Source: Tetracentron sinense
Lineage: Eukaryota; Streptophyta; Magnoliopsida; Trochodendrales; Trochodendraceae
Assembly (NCBI GenBank): GCA_015143295.1
Contig: CM026567.1
Location: 10,992,416 to 11,056,415 of the forward strand
Length of the DNA: 64,000 nucleotides
Direction of reading: 5' to 3'
Positions 19,338 to 31,307 of this stretch are shown here, piece after piece (the stretch's first letter is position 1; the number at the start of each line of letters is the position of its first letter). The notes beneath the pieces are model-generated. The model ran no database searches. It was not told the origin of the DNA and worked only from the letters and a program-made list of their open reading frames with translations. The position numbers were made by a program, and so were the translations under genes.

Positions 19338-20695
19338 TGTAGAACCCCGAAAATTTGGTTCACTGTTCAAGTGAATAGTGTCGAGGACACTAGTACTGTA
19401 AGGGCCAAAGGCCCTTACTATAAGTTGGGTGTGGTTAATGAGAGTGAGGGTTTCCCTCATAGCCTAAGTGCGATGTGAGTTTCATGTTAGAATCAAGAAG
19501 TGTAAGGTGTTTTGAGAAAACATGCAAAGAGTATAAAACCATACTCAAAGCATTAAATGGATAGTGGTATGAATAATGTTGATTCAAGGGATTTGTGGCG
19601 GCTGGGGCCTCCCATGCATATGGTTGTGCCCAATAGGTTACCTCGGTTTTAGAACCGATGGTCGTGAGTTATGAGAATAGAAGTAGGGTATGTAAAATAC
19701 CCTAAGGGCTTAAAGGGTTGAAGGTGAATAGGGTTAGTGTACAATGCATTAAAAGGCTTAAGACCTACCATGTGTTCTTGATATTGGGGAAAGTGAAGTG
19801 AAGACTTTATATGTGTATGTTGAGCCTCAAAACAAGAGTATAATAATACTCAAGTATTTAGGGTATAAAATACCATAAGTGTGAACGTAGAACCACCGGG
19901 AAACCATTTCACAATGTTGTGAATAGCACCAAGGGCACAAGTCTTGTAAAGGCCGAGGGCCATTTATGTGACTTGGTTAAGGGGCATGATAAGAGTAGTC
20001 AAATTAGTTTAAGTGTTTATTTTTGGGTGTTTGGATGAATAAATAAGAGTATGACATACTCTAAGTGGGTAAAAACATGGGTATAAGGTACCCTAAGTGT
20101 TAATGAGTTACGAGTGAATAGTGTTGTTACACGAGGCATAACGAGACCGGGGCCTCTCATGCATGTTGGGGTGTGCCCTATGATCACCTAGGTGTGTTAA
20201 AAACCTATGGAGTAATGAGTCATGAGGTGTTAGTATGGTTTTGGAACTGAAGGAAAGGAGTGTGAAACACTCGAAATGTTCTAAGTGTCAAGAATGGGAA
20301 TGCCTTAGCAAACCCTTGACTTTAAATAGCCCTACTGTTCACACCGCTCATCGGAATCAAGTGATTCTTGAATTTTTGGAAAGGTATTTAAACCCTCTTC
20401 GAGGTTCATGTTTACCATTTTTCTTGGTTATGAGTCGGGGATAGGTTAAAAGAAGGAATTCTGAAGTCGGACCGGGTGAAAATCTGGACTGACGAAACCC
20501 AGTGTCGGATCAGTCAGCTTTAGGGTCAAAATGGTCCAAGAAATATAGAGAATTATAAATTTTGTAAAACACCAAAGTTGTTCTCCTTCGAAAGCTGAAT
20601 CCAACGCAATTTGAATCGTCAAAATCGGACAAGCGAGTCAAAAGTTATGGCCAAAATACCAAAACGGGAAAAATCTGGAAAATCATTCTGTCAAA

Positions 20696-20895
20696 GCTAC
20701 GATCGATCGTAGAAGACCTACGAACGATCGTAGTTACGAACGATCGTAAAGTTACAGAAATGATGAAAACTTACTGTAAGAGCTACGATCGATCGTAGGA
20801 AGCCTACGAACGATCGTAGAACTCCAGAAACTGAGCAAAACTTACTGTAAGACCTACGATCGATCGTAGGAAGCCTACGAACGATCGTAGGTGCG
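20696..20895. promoter_or_regulatory. palindrome array in U3 of S2
   Basis: Seven sites of the form CTACGATCGATCGTAG or CTACGAACGATCGTAG, some perfect 16-bp palindromes, ending about 50 bp upstream of the TATA box at 20946. Confidence 0.75.
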
Positions 20896-20945
20896 CGAAT
20901 CAAACTCTTTAGTGCGTGTTTTTTTAGGGTTTTCACCCCTTGGCC

Positions 20946-20953
20946 TATAAATA
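20946..20953 (+). promoter_or_regulatory. TATA box of S2
   Basis: GGCCTATAAATAGGGG directly after the palindrome array. Confidence 0.7.
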
Positions 20954-22457
20954 GGGGACATTTTTTGGGGTTTTGGGTTACCCTAAACCTAGAGAGAGAT
21001 CTTAGAAGAGAAGGGAAGAGAGTGGAGGATTGCAAGAGGGGTTTTTGGATTTGGAGAAGAAGAGCACAAATCGAGCCTTGATCTCGCTCCTACGCGCCAT
21101 TGGAGCTTGGATCTCCAACATCAAGCTTGGGTTTCGCTTATACAAGCTTCTTCAAGCCTTTTCAAGCATTGGATCAAAGGGATTTCATCCCATAAGGTAG
21201 ATACACTCTACTAGGTTATAATTTCATAAACCCTTAATGAAAAGCATGATTTTCTTGACAAGTAGAGACATAGATGGCTTTGGATATATGGAAATACACT
21301 CTTCTAGCAATGAATTTCATGAAACCCTTTCTACATCAAGATAAAATCCCATGAATGATGGTGTGAATTAAATGTGATGATGTTATGCTTTCAACCAACA
21401 AATAAAAGATGGTAATTTTTGAGTTGTTCTATATGTTAGTATCCAAGATGAAAAGCATGTTAAAAGCAACAAGTTTTGGGAAGAATAAGTAGAAAAACCT
21501 TATTTTAAATGTGATTGGAATGGTGTGATGTTATTGTATATGGATTATGGTGATGGATGAATTATGTTGAGTATGAGGCATATGACCATATGTAAAGGGT
21601 TTTCCCTAATGTCTACCATGTTATATCACAACTGCTATACGGACACATATACATATGCATGATCGAGTTTTTCTAAATTATGGGTATCCCAAAAGAAGAA
21701 ATACATGTATATAAGATGCAATACAAGAATAAGAAGAAGAAGAGTATAAGACGCAAATGAATTACATGAAAAGTATAAGATGTAAATGAACCACATGAAT
21801 AGTACAAGAAGCAAAAGAAGTATAAGAAAAGTACAAGAAGCACAAGATGTATACGGAAAGCATAAGAAGACAAGATACATACGGAAAATACAAGAAGCAT
21901 AAGATGTTACAAGAAATACAAGAAGATGAAAAGTATACGGAAAAAGCCGACAGGGATGCGACGATAGCAGGCCGCCTGAAAGGGAAAGGGATACTGGCAT
22001 CGGACTCCGATGATAGCAGGCCGCCCAGAAGGGAGATGGATACTGGTCGTCTACCCTTGAGGTAGCCGAAGGTGAGGAGAACATTAGGCCACCCAGCTTA
22101 CGTGGGTACAGGTACTAGTTGTCCTACTCCGGAGGTAGCAAATGATGAATACCAAGGTATTTTAAATACCCGTACAGGATAATAAAAGATAAAAGCCAAG
22201 GTATTTTAAATACCCGTATATGCAAAGGTATAAGATGAAAAAAGATGATAAGAAGATGTAAAAGACAAAAGATGATAAGAAGATGTTTTTCGATAGTATT
22301 TTCTGAGATATATGCACATGATATGATTTTGTTTTCCGCGCTGATTTCAGAAATGCATGAGAAATGATAAACCGTGATATATGTTGGATTACTGTTTATG
22401 ATATTACTATCTAGTGGTTTGTATACGCTGAGTATTCCATGCTCAGTAGTACATATT

Positions 22458-22613
22458 ATGTCGGCAGGTCCCTTCGACATTTGTGGCAAGCGTCCTCAAG
22501 AACCATGGGTCGAGGAAGAGTATGTTGAGGAGGAGGAGACTTGGGGTAGTCTTCAGCAGCAGAGGGCTCAGGAGGAGCAGAGGGCTTTTGTTAGGTGGCC
22601 CCATCATGAGTGA
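22458..22613 (+). CDS. small acidic ORF in S2 (51 aa)
   Basis: ATG TCG GCA GGT start (MSAGPFDICG), PWVEEEY at residues 17-23, then a Glu/Gln-rich tail, stop TGA at 22611. It differs from A1/A2 outside the shared blocks. Unrecognised family. Confidence 0.4.
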   Translation: MSAGPFDICGKRPQEPWVEEEYVEEEETWGSLQQQRAQEEQRAFVRWPHHE

Positions 22614-22872
22614 CGAGAGGGAGAGACATGTACATATATTTTGTTGAGCGAGTATGTTCGCTCTTTATTTTGGGTCATGTATAAACTGAGACATATAGTA
22701 TTGATAGAAATTTTGTAGTCCGCTTCCACTACCATATATAGATTAGTATTACGCTTCCGCTATCACAGGTTTTATATGTTGTACAGGATTCATATGTTAT
22801 ATAAGATGGTTTGGTGATGAGTTCGCGTCGCCAAAGTATCCTAACTACTAGGGGGTATTTTGGGTCGTGACA

Positions 22873-24406
22873 TTTCACAAGTTTATTTTTAAACAATTTA
22901 GAGAGTAAATCCATACTTCCATGCCCTAACCTTCTATGTCATAACCAACTAGTTTCATTGATAGCTAAAAAGCACATTAAGTTTTGAGAGGTTAATTCAT
23001 CAAAATCTATGGTATACACATTTTCATCTCTATGAGCAATAAACATAGTATTAATGTTGTCTTTGTCTTTAATTATGCAAACATTAGATATAAAAGACAC
23101 ATTTAGACCTTTATCACACAATTGACTAATACTTATTAGATTATGTTTAAGACAATCTACTAATAAAAAATTCTCAATAAAAATAGTATTGTTCTTATCA
23201 ACATTACCTGTTCTGATGATCTTCCCCTTCGCGATATTCCCGAAGGTCACATGCCCTCCATCTTTAGGAGTGATTGAGATGAAAAGTTTTTTATTCCCCG
23301 ACATGTGCCTTGAGCATCCACTATCCAAGAACCATCTTGACTTGGAGGAGCTAGACTTCAAACATACCTCATCCTCATTGGCCATGAGGCACAAGTTTGT
23401 CATCTCTTCATCGCTAGAAGCTTCCGATCCGCTTTCCTCAGAATCATCCCAAGTAGCTTTCATAGCCTTTTTCTGGAACCTATTATTTTTCTTAAGTTAA
23501 GGACACTCCTTCTTGATGTGTCCCATCTTTTTGCACTCGTAGCAAATGATAGGTTCTTTCTTGCTAGATTCACCTTTGAATACTTCCTTGGTGATTTCTT
23601 TCTTGAAATGCTTCTTCTTGTTTTTAAGGAACCTCTTGAACTTTCTAGCCATGAAGGCGATGTCTTCATCCTCCTCACTTTCTTCTTCACTTTTTTCTTG
23701 ATGAGATGACTTTAGAGCAAGTCATTTCTTGTGCTTGGGCTCATCTTCTTGATGCCGCTTCATGATTACTTCATGAGTCATCAATGACCCAAGAAGCTCA
23801 TCCATTTGGACCTTGGTCAAGTCCTTTGCTTTTTGAATGACTGTTACTTTGGGAAACCATTCCTTTAGCAATGAACACAGTACTTTTCTAACATTTTATG
23901 TACTAGAATAAACTTTACCAAGTGCCTTTAGTCTGTTCAAAATATTAGTAAATCTAGTGAACATTTCACTAATTGATTCATCTTTCTCCATTTTGAAAAG
24001 TTCATATTTGTGAACCAACATACTGATTTTTTCTTCCTTAACTTGGTTGGTTCTTTCATATGTAACTTGAAGTTTATCCCATATTCTTTGACAGTTTCAC
24101 ATCCAGAGACTATTAAACTCTTGTGGACTTAGAGCACAGTATAAATTGTTAATTGCCTTAGCATTTATCTGGATGAATTTAATATCAAACTCATTCCACT
24201 CTTTCTCAACTTTAGGAATAATAACATCATTAACCACTTTTGTGGGAAGATGTGGACCTTTGACTATGACTCTCCAACACTCATAGTCAAGAGCTTGGAT
24301 GTAAAACATCATCCTAGTTTTCCAAGTTGTAGTTTTCTCCATTGAATAATGAAGGACGGGTAGTCAATTGGCCCTCTCCTAAGGTAATAGCAAAGAAGTT
24401 TGCCAT
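22873..24406 (-). pseudogene. copia B2 gag, zinc knuckle and protease, frameshifted
   Basis: The gag ATG is at 24406 (MANFFAITLGEGQ). A 2-bp loss near 24330 breaks the frame after ENYN; the following frame is open to 24097 with the same WKTRMM...YECWRVIVKGP text as B1. A degraded CCHC knuckle lies near 23550. The segment 23463-22939 carries the copia protease motif (WFLDSGCSRHMSG) and the start of the GAG-pre-integrase domain (LISISQLCDKG). It is cut by S2 at 22872. Confidence 0.9.
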
Positions 24407-24455
24407 TAAAAATCTTTAACTCTAAAATGGTTAAATCTGAATAGCTAGAGTACTA

Positions 24456-24469
24456 GGCTCTGATACCAA
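24456..24469 (-). other. primer-binding site of B2
   Basis: The minus strand reads TTGGTATCAGAGCC, a perfect iMet primer site next to the LTR end at 24471. Confidence 0.9.
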
Positions 24470-24470
24470 T

Positions 24471-25824
24471 TGTTGCCTAGCTAATGGACCCTAGAGGGGG
24501 GGTGATTAGGGTCAATGGCAATTTAAAATTTTTCTAAGTAATTTATGCGGGATTTAAAAGTTAATCACAAATGTTACAAGTAATAACAAGATAAATAGAG
24601 AGAGGGAGAGATAAAGAATACCACACACAGGATTTGATATCGGGGTTTAGCAACTTGCCTACGTCCCTACCTTTAATCTTCCCGATTTAAGGATTTTCCC
24701 ACGATTCCACTAATCGTACTCTTCTTTACGGGCAGAGAGCAAGCCTTCACAATTCTTTTCACAGGCTCAAGATAAAACCTCTTCAAGAGAATGCCTCTCT
24801 TGGATACAAGAAGAACTCGTCTTCATTGGTGCAAGAATCCTCGATTCTTGACTTAGCTTTTGCAAAGAGTGGTTGGATATTTAAATCCGAAATTAAAAGC
24901 TCTTTACTAAGCTAGATAAGAAGGGAAAACAACTCTAATAATCTCTCAAAGATGATTGGAAATGAATGCTCAAAAACTGAGGGATTAGGATTCTAGGTAT
25001 TCAATGAAAAACAGAGTAATGATTGCTGGAACAAATTGAATAATCAATGAATGAATAGTGTAAGATTCATGTTGTTTGTTCATAAATAATCTTTATTTAT
25101 AGTTGAGCAATCAAATATGGCCGTTGTGGGAACATTTAATGCGAAATAGCCGTTGAAAACCAGCTGTTATACTCAATTCCCGCAAGCATTCGTCGACGAG
25201 TGATAAGGAGTCGTCGACGAGTGGTGTGACAGAGCTCAAACCTGAGCTATTGTTTTGCCACTCGTCGACGAGTCACTTAGACTCATCGACAAGTTCTTTG
25301 AAATTTCACAAAAAAACTCATCTTTGTGAGACCAAAACGATGGGAATAATGTTATGGTCCATAGTCATTCATAAAAACATTATTTTAATCATTTTTAGGC
25401 CCTTAGAATGATGTCCAAACTATTCTAAGTCTCCTAGGGTCTATCTAGGTATCTTTGAGCAATCAAGTTCCAAGATCTTGAGGACTTTTACAAGGTCCTA
25501 GATACACTTGACTTTAACACTAGACTCCTTTGAGAGTTGGTCTTCTTATAGAACTCATGGAGCTTCATTCTTGACTTGTCTTCATGATTTGGCTTGAGTC
25601 CTTGAAGCTTTTTCCTTGAAATGACTTATGCTTGGACTTTGAGTTTGATTCCTTTGAGTGTTTGATCTTTTCAATATTCCATAACTTGAATGATGATTAT
25701 AATGTTCTTTTTCTCTGAAAGTACACAGGCTAAATGAAAACATTAGTATCATAATAATCATTCCATTAATGTGTTATCATCGAAACTATTAAGGGTACTT
25801 AGATTTGTAACCTTGAGGCTAACA
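24471..25824 (-). repeat. 5' LTR of copia B2
   Basis: 1354 bp, TGTTGCCT...GGCTAACA, homologous to the B1 LTR but clearly older. It has a TATAAATAAAG box (minus strand) near 25100 and a palindrome array CTCGTCGACGAG at 25187-25290 upstream of it. Confidence 0.88.
25187..25290. promoter_or_regulatory. palindrome array in U3 of copia B2
   Basis: Four sites: ATTCGTCGACGAGT, AGTCGTCGACGAGT, CTCGTCGACGAGT and a decayed CTCATCGACAAG. A weaker version of the B1 array at the same place relative to the TATA box. Confidence 0.6.
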
Positions 25825-27480
25825 ATTTGGTTTTAGTCCTAGGGTGAAATCTCCTAGGGCTTGCTCTGAAAGGTAAGGTTTTTTCCCAAAATGTTTGGGT
25901 AAACTTTTAAGAAACAAATTTCTTTAAATTTGAATAAAAACTCTTTAAAGTAGTTGCCAAAAGCTAAAAAATAAGGTATTAAGTCAAATTCAGTTTTAGA
26001 GAAACTACATAAACCAAATTAGAATTAGCAACACCTGATTTAGCACATAGAGAAGCTACATAAACCACGCTTTGGGTCCAAATTTGGTACTGGACTCTCT
26101 CAAATCCAAAGGGAAAACTCTCGTAATTTTAATGACTTATGGGGGACAAATTTACTTATTTATTTGGAGCAATTCAAAAGCAAAATTCTCGTCTCATTTC
26201 ATCAATCTTCTTCTTCAACTATTCCTCTTTAGCCCCGCATCTGCTCGATACTAACTTCGCAAGGGGTGTACAAGGGGCCATCAACCCTCCATTAGTCAAG
26301 CCCTTTTGGAGTGGTTGCATAGACTCACCCTTATGGCACCTTAGCTGTTACCTTAGGTCTGATTGTGTGTATGTTAGGTGTTTTTTTACATTTCATATTG
26401 CCGCTACGGCCATAGCAATCTCAAGGTTGTTGAACCCTTGTTTTTCTTTCTCATTTTTTCCCATTATATTTGATGTATGAAATGACTCATTAAAGAGTCA
26501 TCGATGGATCGAACTGAAGATAGATCCTCCTCTTCAGTAGTCTCTTCACTAATCCTAGTTGGTTGTTGTTTCTGGATTATGGAGGTCTGACAAGAACAAG
26601 GATATGTAGAATCTGCATTCAGTATTTGCGGAACAATTGTGTGGCTCCTCTATCATTACTCAATCAATTAAGGCCAGACTTACACTATCCAACTACCAAA
26701 CCGACCCAACTTCTCGTGCCATGATGCTACGATAAAGTACAACTCGCTACCGAGTCTCATTCGCTAAGTCGCGCCCGACACCCGCCCAACTCATAGGGTT
26801 CCCATGTCACCAAGGTTCCATCCCTCTCATCTTGTATGCCACTAAGGTTCTCCGATCAAGCAAAACATCCAACACAGCCCAATAATCTTAAAAAAAAACC
26901 ATTGATTATTCTCATGCATTACGGATAGCTTAGAAGCATCACTGTCCCGCCCACCGAGCATTGAGGGCATAGTAGTCCACAACATGATCCCCGGTCTACG
27001 ACCGAGTATCCCAAGGTAACTCGCATCCCTCATTGCAAGCCATGATGCATAACACATGCTTAAGGTCGAACTAGACAGGAACCTTCAACCTGAAGGCTTT
27101 GCATGGTGTTAAGATTCTTGACTCCTTTGCACTGTTCTTGGTGTTCCACTGACCATCCAAGGAGACCCTAAGACCCCTTTAGGATCCTAAAGCCCGCCCC
27201 CCAACTCTTTTGGGTTGTTCACTAAATGGCCCAACATAAGCCACAGGGGGAGGTAGAGCTGACCCTTCCTCTCAAGGTGGACGCTAAGCCTTTTGCACTT
27301 TTCTAGAAGTGAACATCAACTATGTCCAACAATCATACTACCTTTTTTCAAAACTACACATCAAATCTCTGCGAACCATCTATGTCATTCACTAGTATCA
27401 ACTTTCTCTTCGAATGAAGGTAACAGTTTTCCCTGATTATCCCTCAAGTTTGTGGTTGTTCCCCAAATACTCAATAATCC
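25825..27480. other. unassigned stretch
   Basis: No gene, LTR or RNA gene could be recognised. The part 26240-27300 is visibly richer in G and C than its surroundings and has short open frames on both strands (26139-26480 plus, 27057-26842 minus) without any motif I know. It could be an old organelle-derived or captured segment, but nothing in it was identified. Confidence 0.3.
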
Positions 27481-28824
27481 AGTGAACCTCAAAAATAATA
27501 TTTGAGTTGAGAACTCACAAACCCAAGGGGATGGCTAGGTCTCCCTACAAGTCTATCTACCTTTTCTAATTCATGCAAACTAAGGAGGATGATCAATAAA
27601 GTGCGAAATAAGGGAAACAAACAAACCACGACACAAGGTATTTTTATGTGGAAACCCTTTTCGAAAAAACCACGAGACTTAGTCCAGCAAGAGATATCAC
27701 TAAGACAAAGTAACAAATACTTACAAGACTCGAACTGTACTCAACTGGGCTCGACACTATGATCCTTAGTACTCAATTCTTCACGCCTCCAAAAGCAATC
27801 ACAATCTCACAAGACTCGCAATCTACCACTGTAGTCTGTTCTTTTTTTTATGTCTCCACAACCACGGTCTTCCAATCGATCTCCGTCAATGATGGCTCTG
27901 GATTCCTCCTACTAAATAACCACGATCCTCCTTGGATCGATCTCCTTCATAAAGGCTTCAGATTACTCCAACCAATTTGCTCTTTAACAAAATGGGTTGA
28001 TAGTTATTCTATAACAAACCCTAGTTGTACCCCAAACAAAGGAATAAACAAGCAAGAATGATCAATCAATGTCTTTCAAATTCTAGGGTGGAAGAGGAGA
28101 GGAGAATGGGCTTGAGAAACCGTAAATAACTCAATAATGCTCTCTCAAACTTCTTGGGTTCGAATGGGGACCAAACTCAACTTATATAGGGTCAAAAATA
28201 GTGTTCTAATCAAGGTAGGAGACCGATTTCACGAGGAGTGGTCGACCAGAGGTATGAGTGGTCAACCACTCATTAAACAACACTCTGGACAAAAAACAGC
28301 ATACAAATTTTTGTATGAGCGGTCAACCGGTAAACCCAGAATTTCCCACAACTTCCTTCACGAAAATTGTAGATATTTTCAAGGGCTTTAATTTTCATAT
28401 CTTATGGACCAAATTGAAGTAGCGGTCAATGACTTATGCCCCGTACAACGAACATGAATTTTTTTGCATTTCAAACTCCTCTTATGCCTATGAAGATTTG
28501 TATCTAGTAACCTAAGGTACAGAGAATGATTCTAAGTCAATTTCTCCCTAAGGTATAAGGTATCTAAATCACTTACCATCCTATGAGTGAGACGAATGCA
28601 ACACTAAATGTCTTCAATCGGACTTCTTTGGTCTTCATCATCATGGACTTTGATGCTTGTAGGCAATGACACAAGACACTACTAGACACTTTATTTTGAG
28701 ATCGGAATATGCCAATACCAAAAATATGGACTTACAATTTGTATCCTCATCCCATTTCCAACGAGAACTTCAGTATGTTCTTTCATGTAAAGATTGGTTC
28801 CAGAGAGTTTTTATAAACTCATCG
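27481..28824 (-). repeat. probable LTR remnant, minus orientation
   Basis: No TG/CA ends were found, but the layout is that of the other LTRs. There is a minus-strand CCTATATAAG box at 28181-28190. A cluster of GGTCGACC and GGTCAACC palindromes lies upstream at 28236-28332. Downstream (27650-28060) is a leader-like region resembling the copia LTR 3' parts. No coding part is attached. Confidence 0.35.
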
Positions 28825-30008
28825 TGTCACGACCCAAAATACCCCCTAGGAGTTAAGGATACTTTGACTCGTGACCGCCATATCATACCTCCAGTATGAT
28901 ACATAAGGCACACGTGGAAACCTGTCAGAGTACCTGAATATACATAGCGGAAACGAAATACAATGCACAGCGGAAAAATAAAATACTAAACATAGCGGAA
29001 GCAAAATGAATACTCCTATAACTTGGCTCAAGTAAGAACCAACAAGTATAAATGTGTGAGAAACCCAAAAGTCGAGTGGACAAACCCCACACTCACATAA
29101 CAAAAAGACACAAGTTCTAAGTCGGTCGATTAACAGAAATCGAAGTCACGACTCCTATCTAAAGCACCATCGTCATGATAGTGATCCATGGAAGGCTCTG
29201 GGTCACGGTACTCTTCCTCGACCCAAGGTTCTTCGCCGAACAAATCGAATGGAACCCGAGCACCTGCCGATCATAACAATATCGACTGAGCATGGAATAC
29301 TCAGTGTATACAAACTAATAACAATAAAGCGGTTAGGCATGGAGCATACAAGACATGGAGAATGAAATCCATAAATTCCTTAAAGCATGGAAACCGTGAA
29401 AACGTATGTGAGATAATATTCGAAACCAAAACTGTAACCGTGTGAGCCAATCGATAATCATAGCCTTATGAGTTCTTGTGAGTTCATGGAGTTACTTAGA
29501 GTCATTATGATCCGTAGAGACATAGAGCATAGAGCAATAACCTTAGAGCATTTCCATAGAGCATAACCTTAGAGATCTTAGAGCATTTCATTGTGATCCG
29601 TGGAGCTTGTAAGACGATCTTAGAGCATTATCATAGAGTTTCCTTGTGAGCGTGGTATGATCCTTAGAGCTTGTGAAACGATCTTAGATAAATCATAGAG
29701 TTACTTAGAATCGTTCATTATTAGTCTTTTCGTGAAAAACCTTTGTTTGTACTTGGAGGAATCCATGGAAACCATCGGTTTATGCGAGACATGCGAGCAT
29801 ATGCACTTAATAAGAGAAATCATCGTATTTAAGCATAGAATCCCTTAGAGGCATTTTATCAAACACTTAGAGTGCATCATAATAGTAACCTTCATCCAAG
29901 TATATAATCACACCTTTTCATACATAAAATCAATACATATAGATAGGGCATAGATAAGAAGAATCATAATTAATAACTAGTAGGATTGCAAGATTGTAGT
30001 AGAGTGTA
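28825..30008 (-). repeat. solo LTR N, first part
   Basis: Reverse complement of a C-type LTR from its 3' end (TGTCACGACCC on plus) to the conserved AAG|GTAGATAC point, where element C is inserted. Its other part is 38741-39437. The outer duplication CATCG is at 28820-28824 and 39438-39442. It contains the hairpin (29285-29305) and the small ORF (29130-29270). Confidence 0.93.
29130..29270 (-). pseudogene. small acidic ORF in N, no ATG
   Basis: SAGARVPFDLFG, PWVEEEY, PSMDHYHD, ending at TAA. An extra base shifts the upstream ATG out of frame. It differs from C mainly at silent sites plus a Cys-to-Phe change. Confidence 0.35.
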
Positions 30009-30121
30009 TGTAGCACCCCGGACTTTTTCATCCTTAATAAATAGCACCTTCGTAGCTAATTGGCCGTTTTTGTAGTCTAATTAATAAATAAGGGAGAAAT
30101 CGGAAATTCCGACGAGCAGAG

Positions 30122-30305
30122 CACCGATCGCTCGGTCATTACCTGCGATCGATCGGTCAACCACCGATCGCTCGATAGCTGTCGCACGGTTAACTTTTTT
30201 GTATGGGCAAAAATTCCAGAGAGCGTGTTTTTGACCGATCTCTCGGTCATAACACCGATCGACCGGAAGCCACCGATCGCTCGGTCCATGCCACCGATCG
30301 ATCGG
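30122..30305. promoter_or_regulatory. palindrome array in U3 of C
   Basis: About eight sites built on ACCGATCGATCGGT with one-base variants (GATCGCTCGG, GATCTCTCGG). Repeated in the 3' LTR at about 37111-37304. Confidence 0.7.
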
Positions 30306-30362
30306 TCAGACGCAGATTTTCTTCATTAAGGGTGTTTAAGACTTTGACCATCACCCTTTGCC

Positions 30363-30370
30363 TATAAATA
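30363..30370 (+). promoter_or_regulatory. TATA box of C
   Basis: GCCTATAAATAGG. The start of transcription would be near 30395, so the LTR leader would be about 1.35 kb. Confidence 0.7.
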
Positions 30371-31307
30371 GGCTGAGTTCGTGCCTTAGGGTTTCAGAAA
30401 CCCTCTGTGCCCTATCATAGGAGATTTTGAGAGAGAGAAGAAGGAGAGGAACTACTTGTTGATCAAGCTTGTGGAAGATCAAGGTTCTTCCACTTCCCTT
30501 GGTGATTCTCAACCAAGAACACAAGGTTATTGCTTGTTCCAGCCATTGGGAGTCAAACTCATTGATTTCTCCAAGGTAGATACACTCTACTACAATCTTG
30601 CAATCCTACTAGTTACTAATTATGATTCTTCTTATCTATGCCCTATCTTTATGTATTGATTTTATGTATGAAAAGGTGTGATTATATACTTGGATGAAGG
30701 TTACTATTATGATGCACTCTAAGTGTTTGATAAAATACCTCTAAGGGATTCTATGCTTAAATATGATGATTTCTCTTATTAAGTGCATATGTTCGCATGT
30801 CTCGCATAAACCGATGGTTTCCATGGATTTCTCCAAGTACAAACAAAGGTTTTCACGAAAAGACGAATAATGAATGATTCTAAGTAACTCTATGATTTCT
30901 CTAAGATCGTTTCACAAGCTCTAAGGATCATACCATGCTCACAAGGAAACTCTATGATAATGCTCTAAGATCGTCTCACAAGCTCCACGGATCACAATGA
31001 AATGCTCTAAGATCTCTATGGTTATGCTCTATGGAAATGCTCTAAGGTTATTGCTCTATGCTCTATGTCTCTACGGATCATAATGACTCTAAGTAACTCC
31101 ATGAACTCACAAGAACTCATAAGGTTATGATTATCGATTGACTCACACGGTTACAGTTTTATTATCTCACATACGTTTTCACGGTTTCCATGCTTTAAGG
31201 AATTTACGGATTTCATTCTCCATGTCTTGTATGCTCCATGCCTAACCGCTTTATTGTTATTAGTTTGTATACACTGAGTATTCCATGCTCAGTCGATATT
31301 GTTATGA

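Larger units (their letters stand above)
19338..22872 (+). repeat. solo LTR S2 (gypsy-type)
   Basis: 3535-bp plus-strand LTR, TGTAGAACCCCG...GGGTCGTGACA, flanked by the perfect duplication TTTCA (19333-19337, 22873-22877). Its extra length comes from re-iterated 5' modules (internal start-like copy at 19886). It holds the conserved U3 block (about 20590-20665), CTACGATCGATCGTAG array (20696-20895), TATAAATA (20946-20953), donor-like AAG|GTAGATAC (21196/21197), a purine-rich degenerate repeat (21710-21930), the hairpin (22427-22447) and acceptor-like CAG|GT (22467/22468). Confidence 0.95.
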
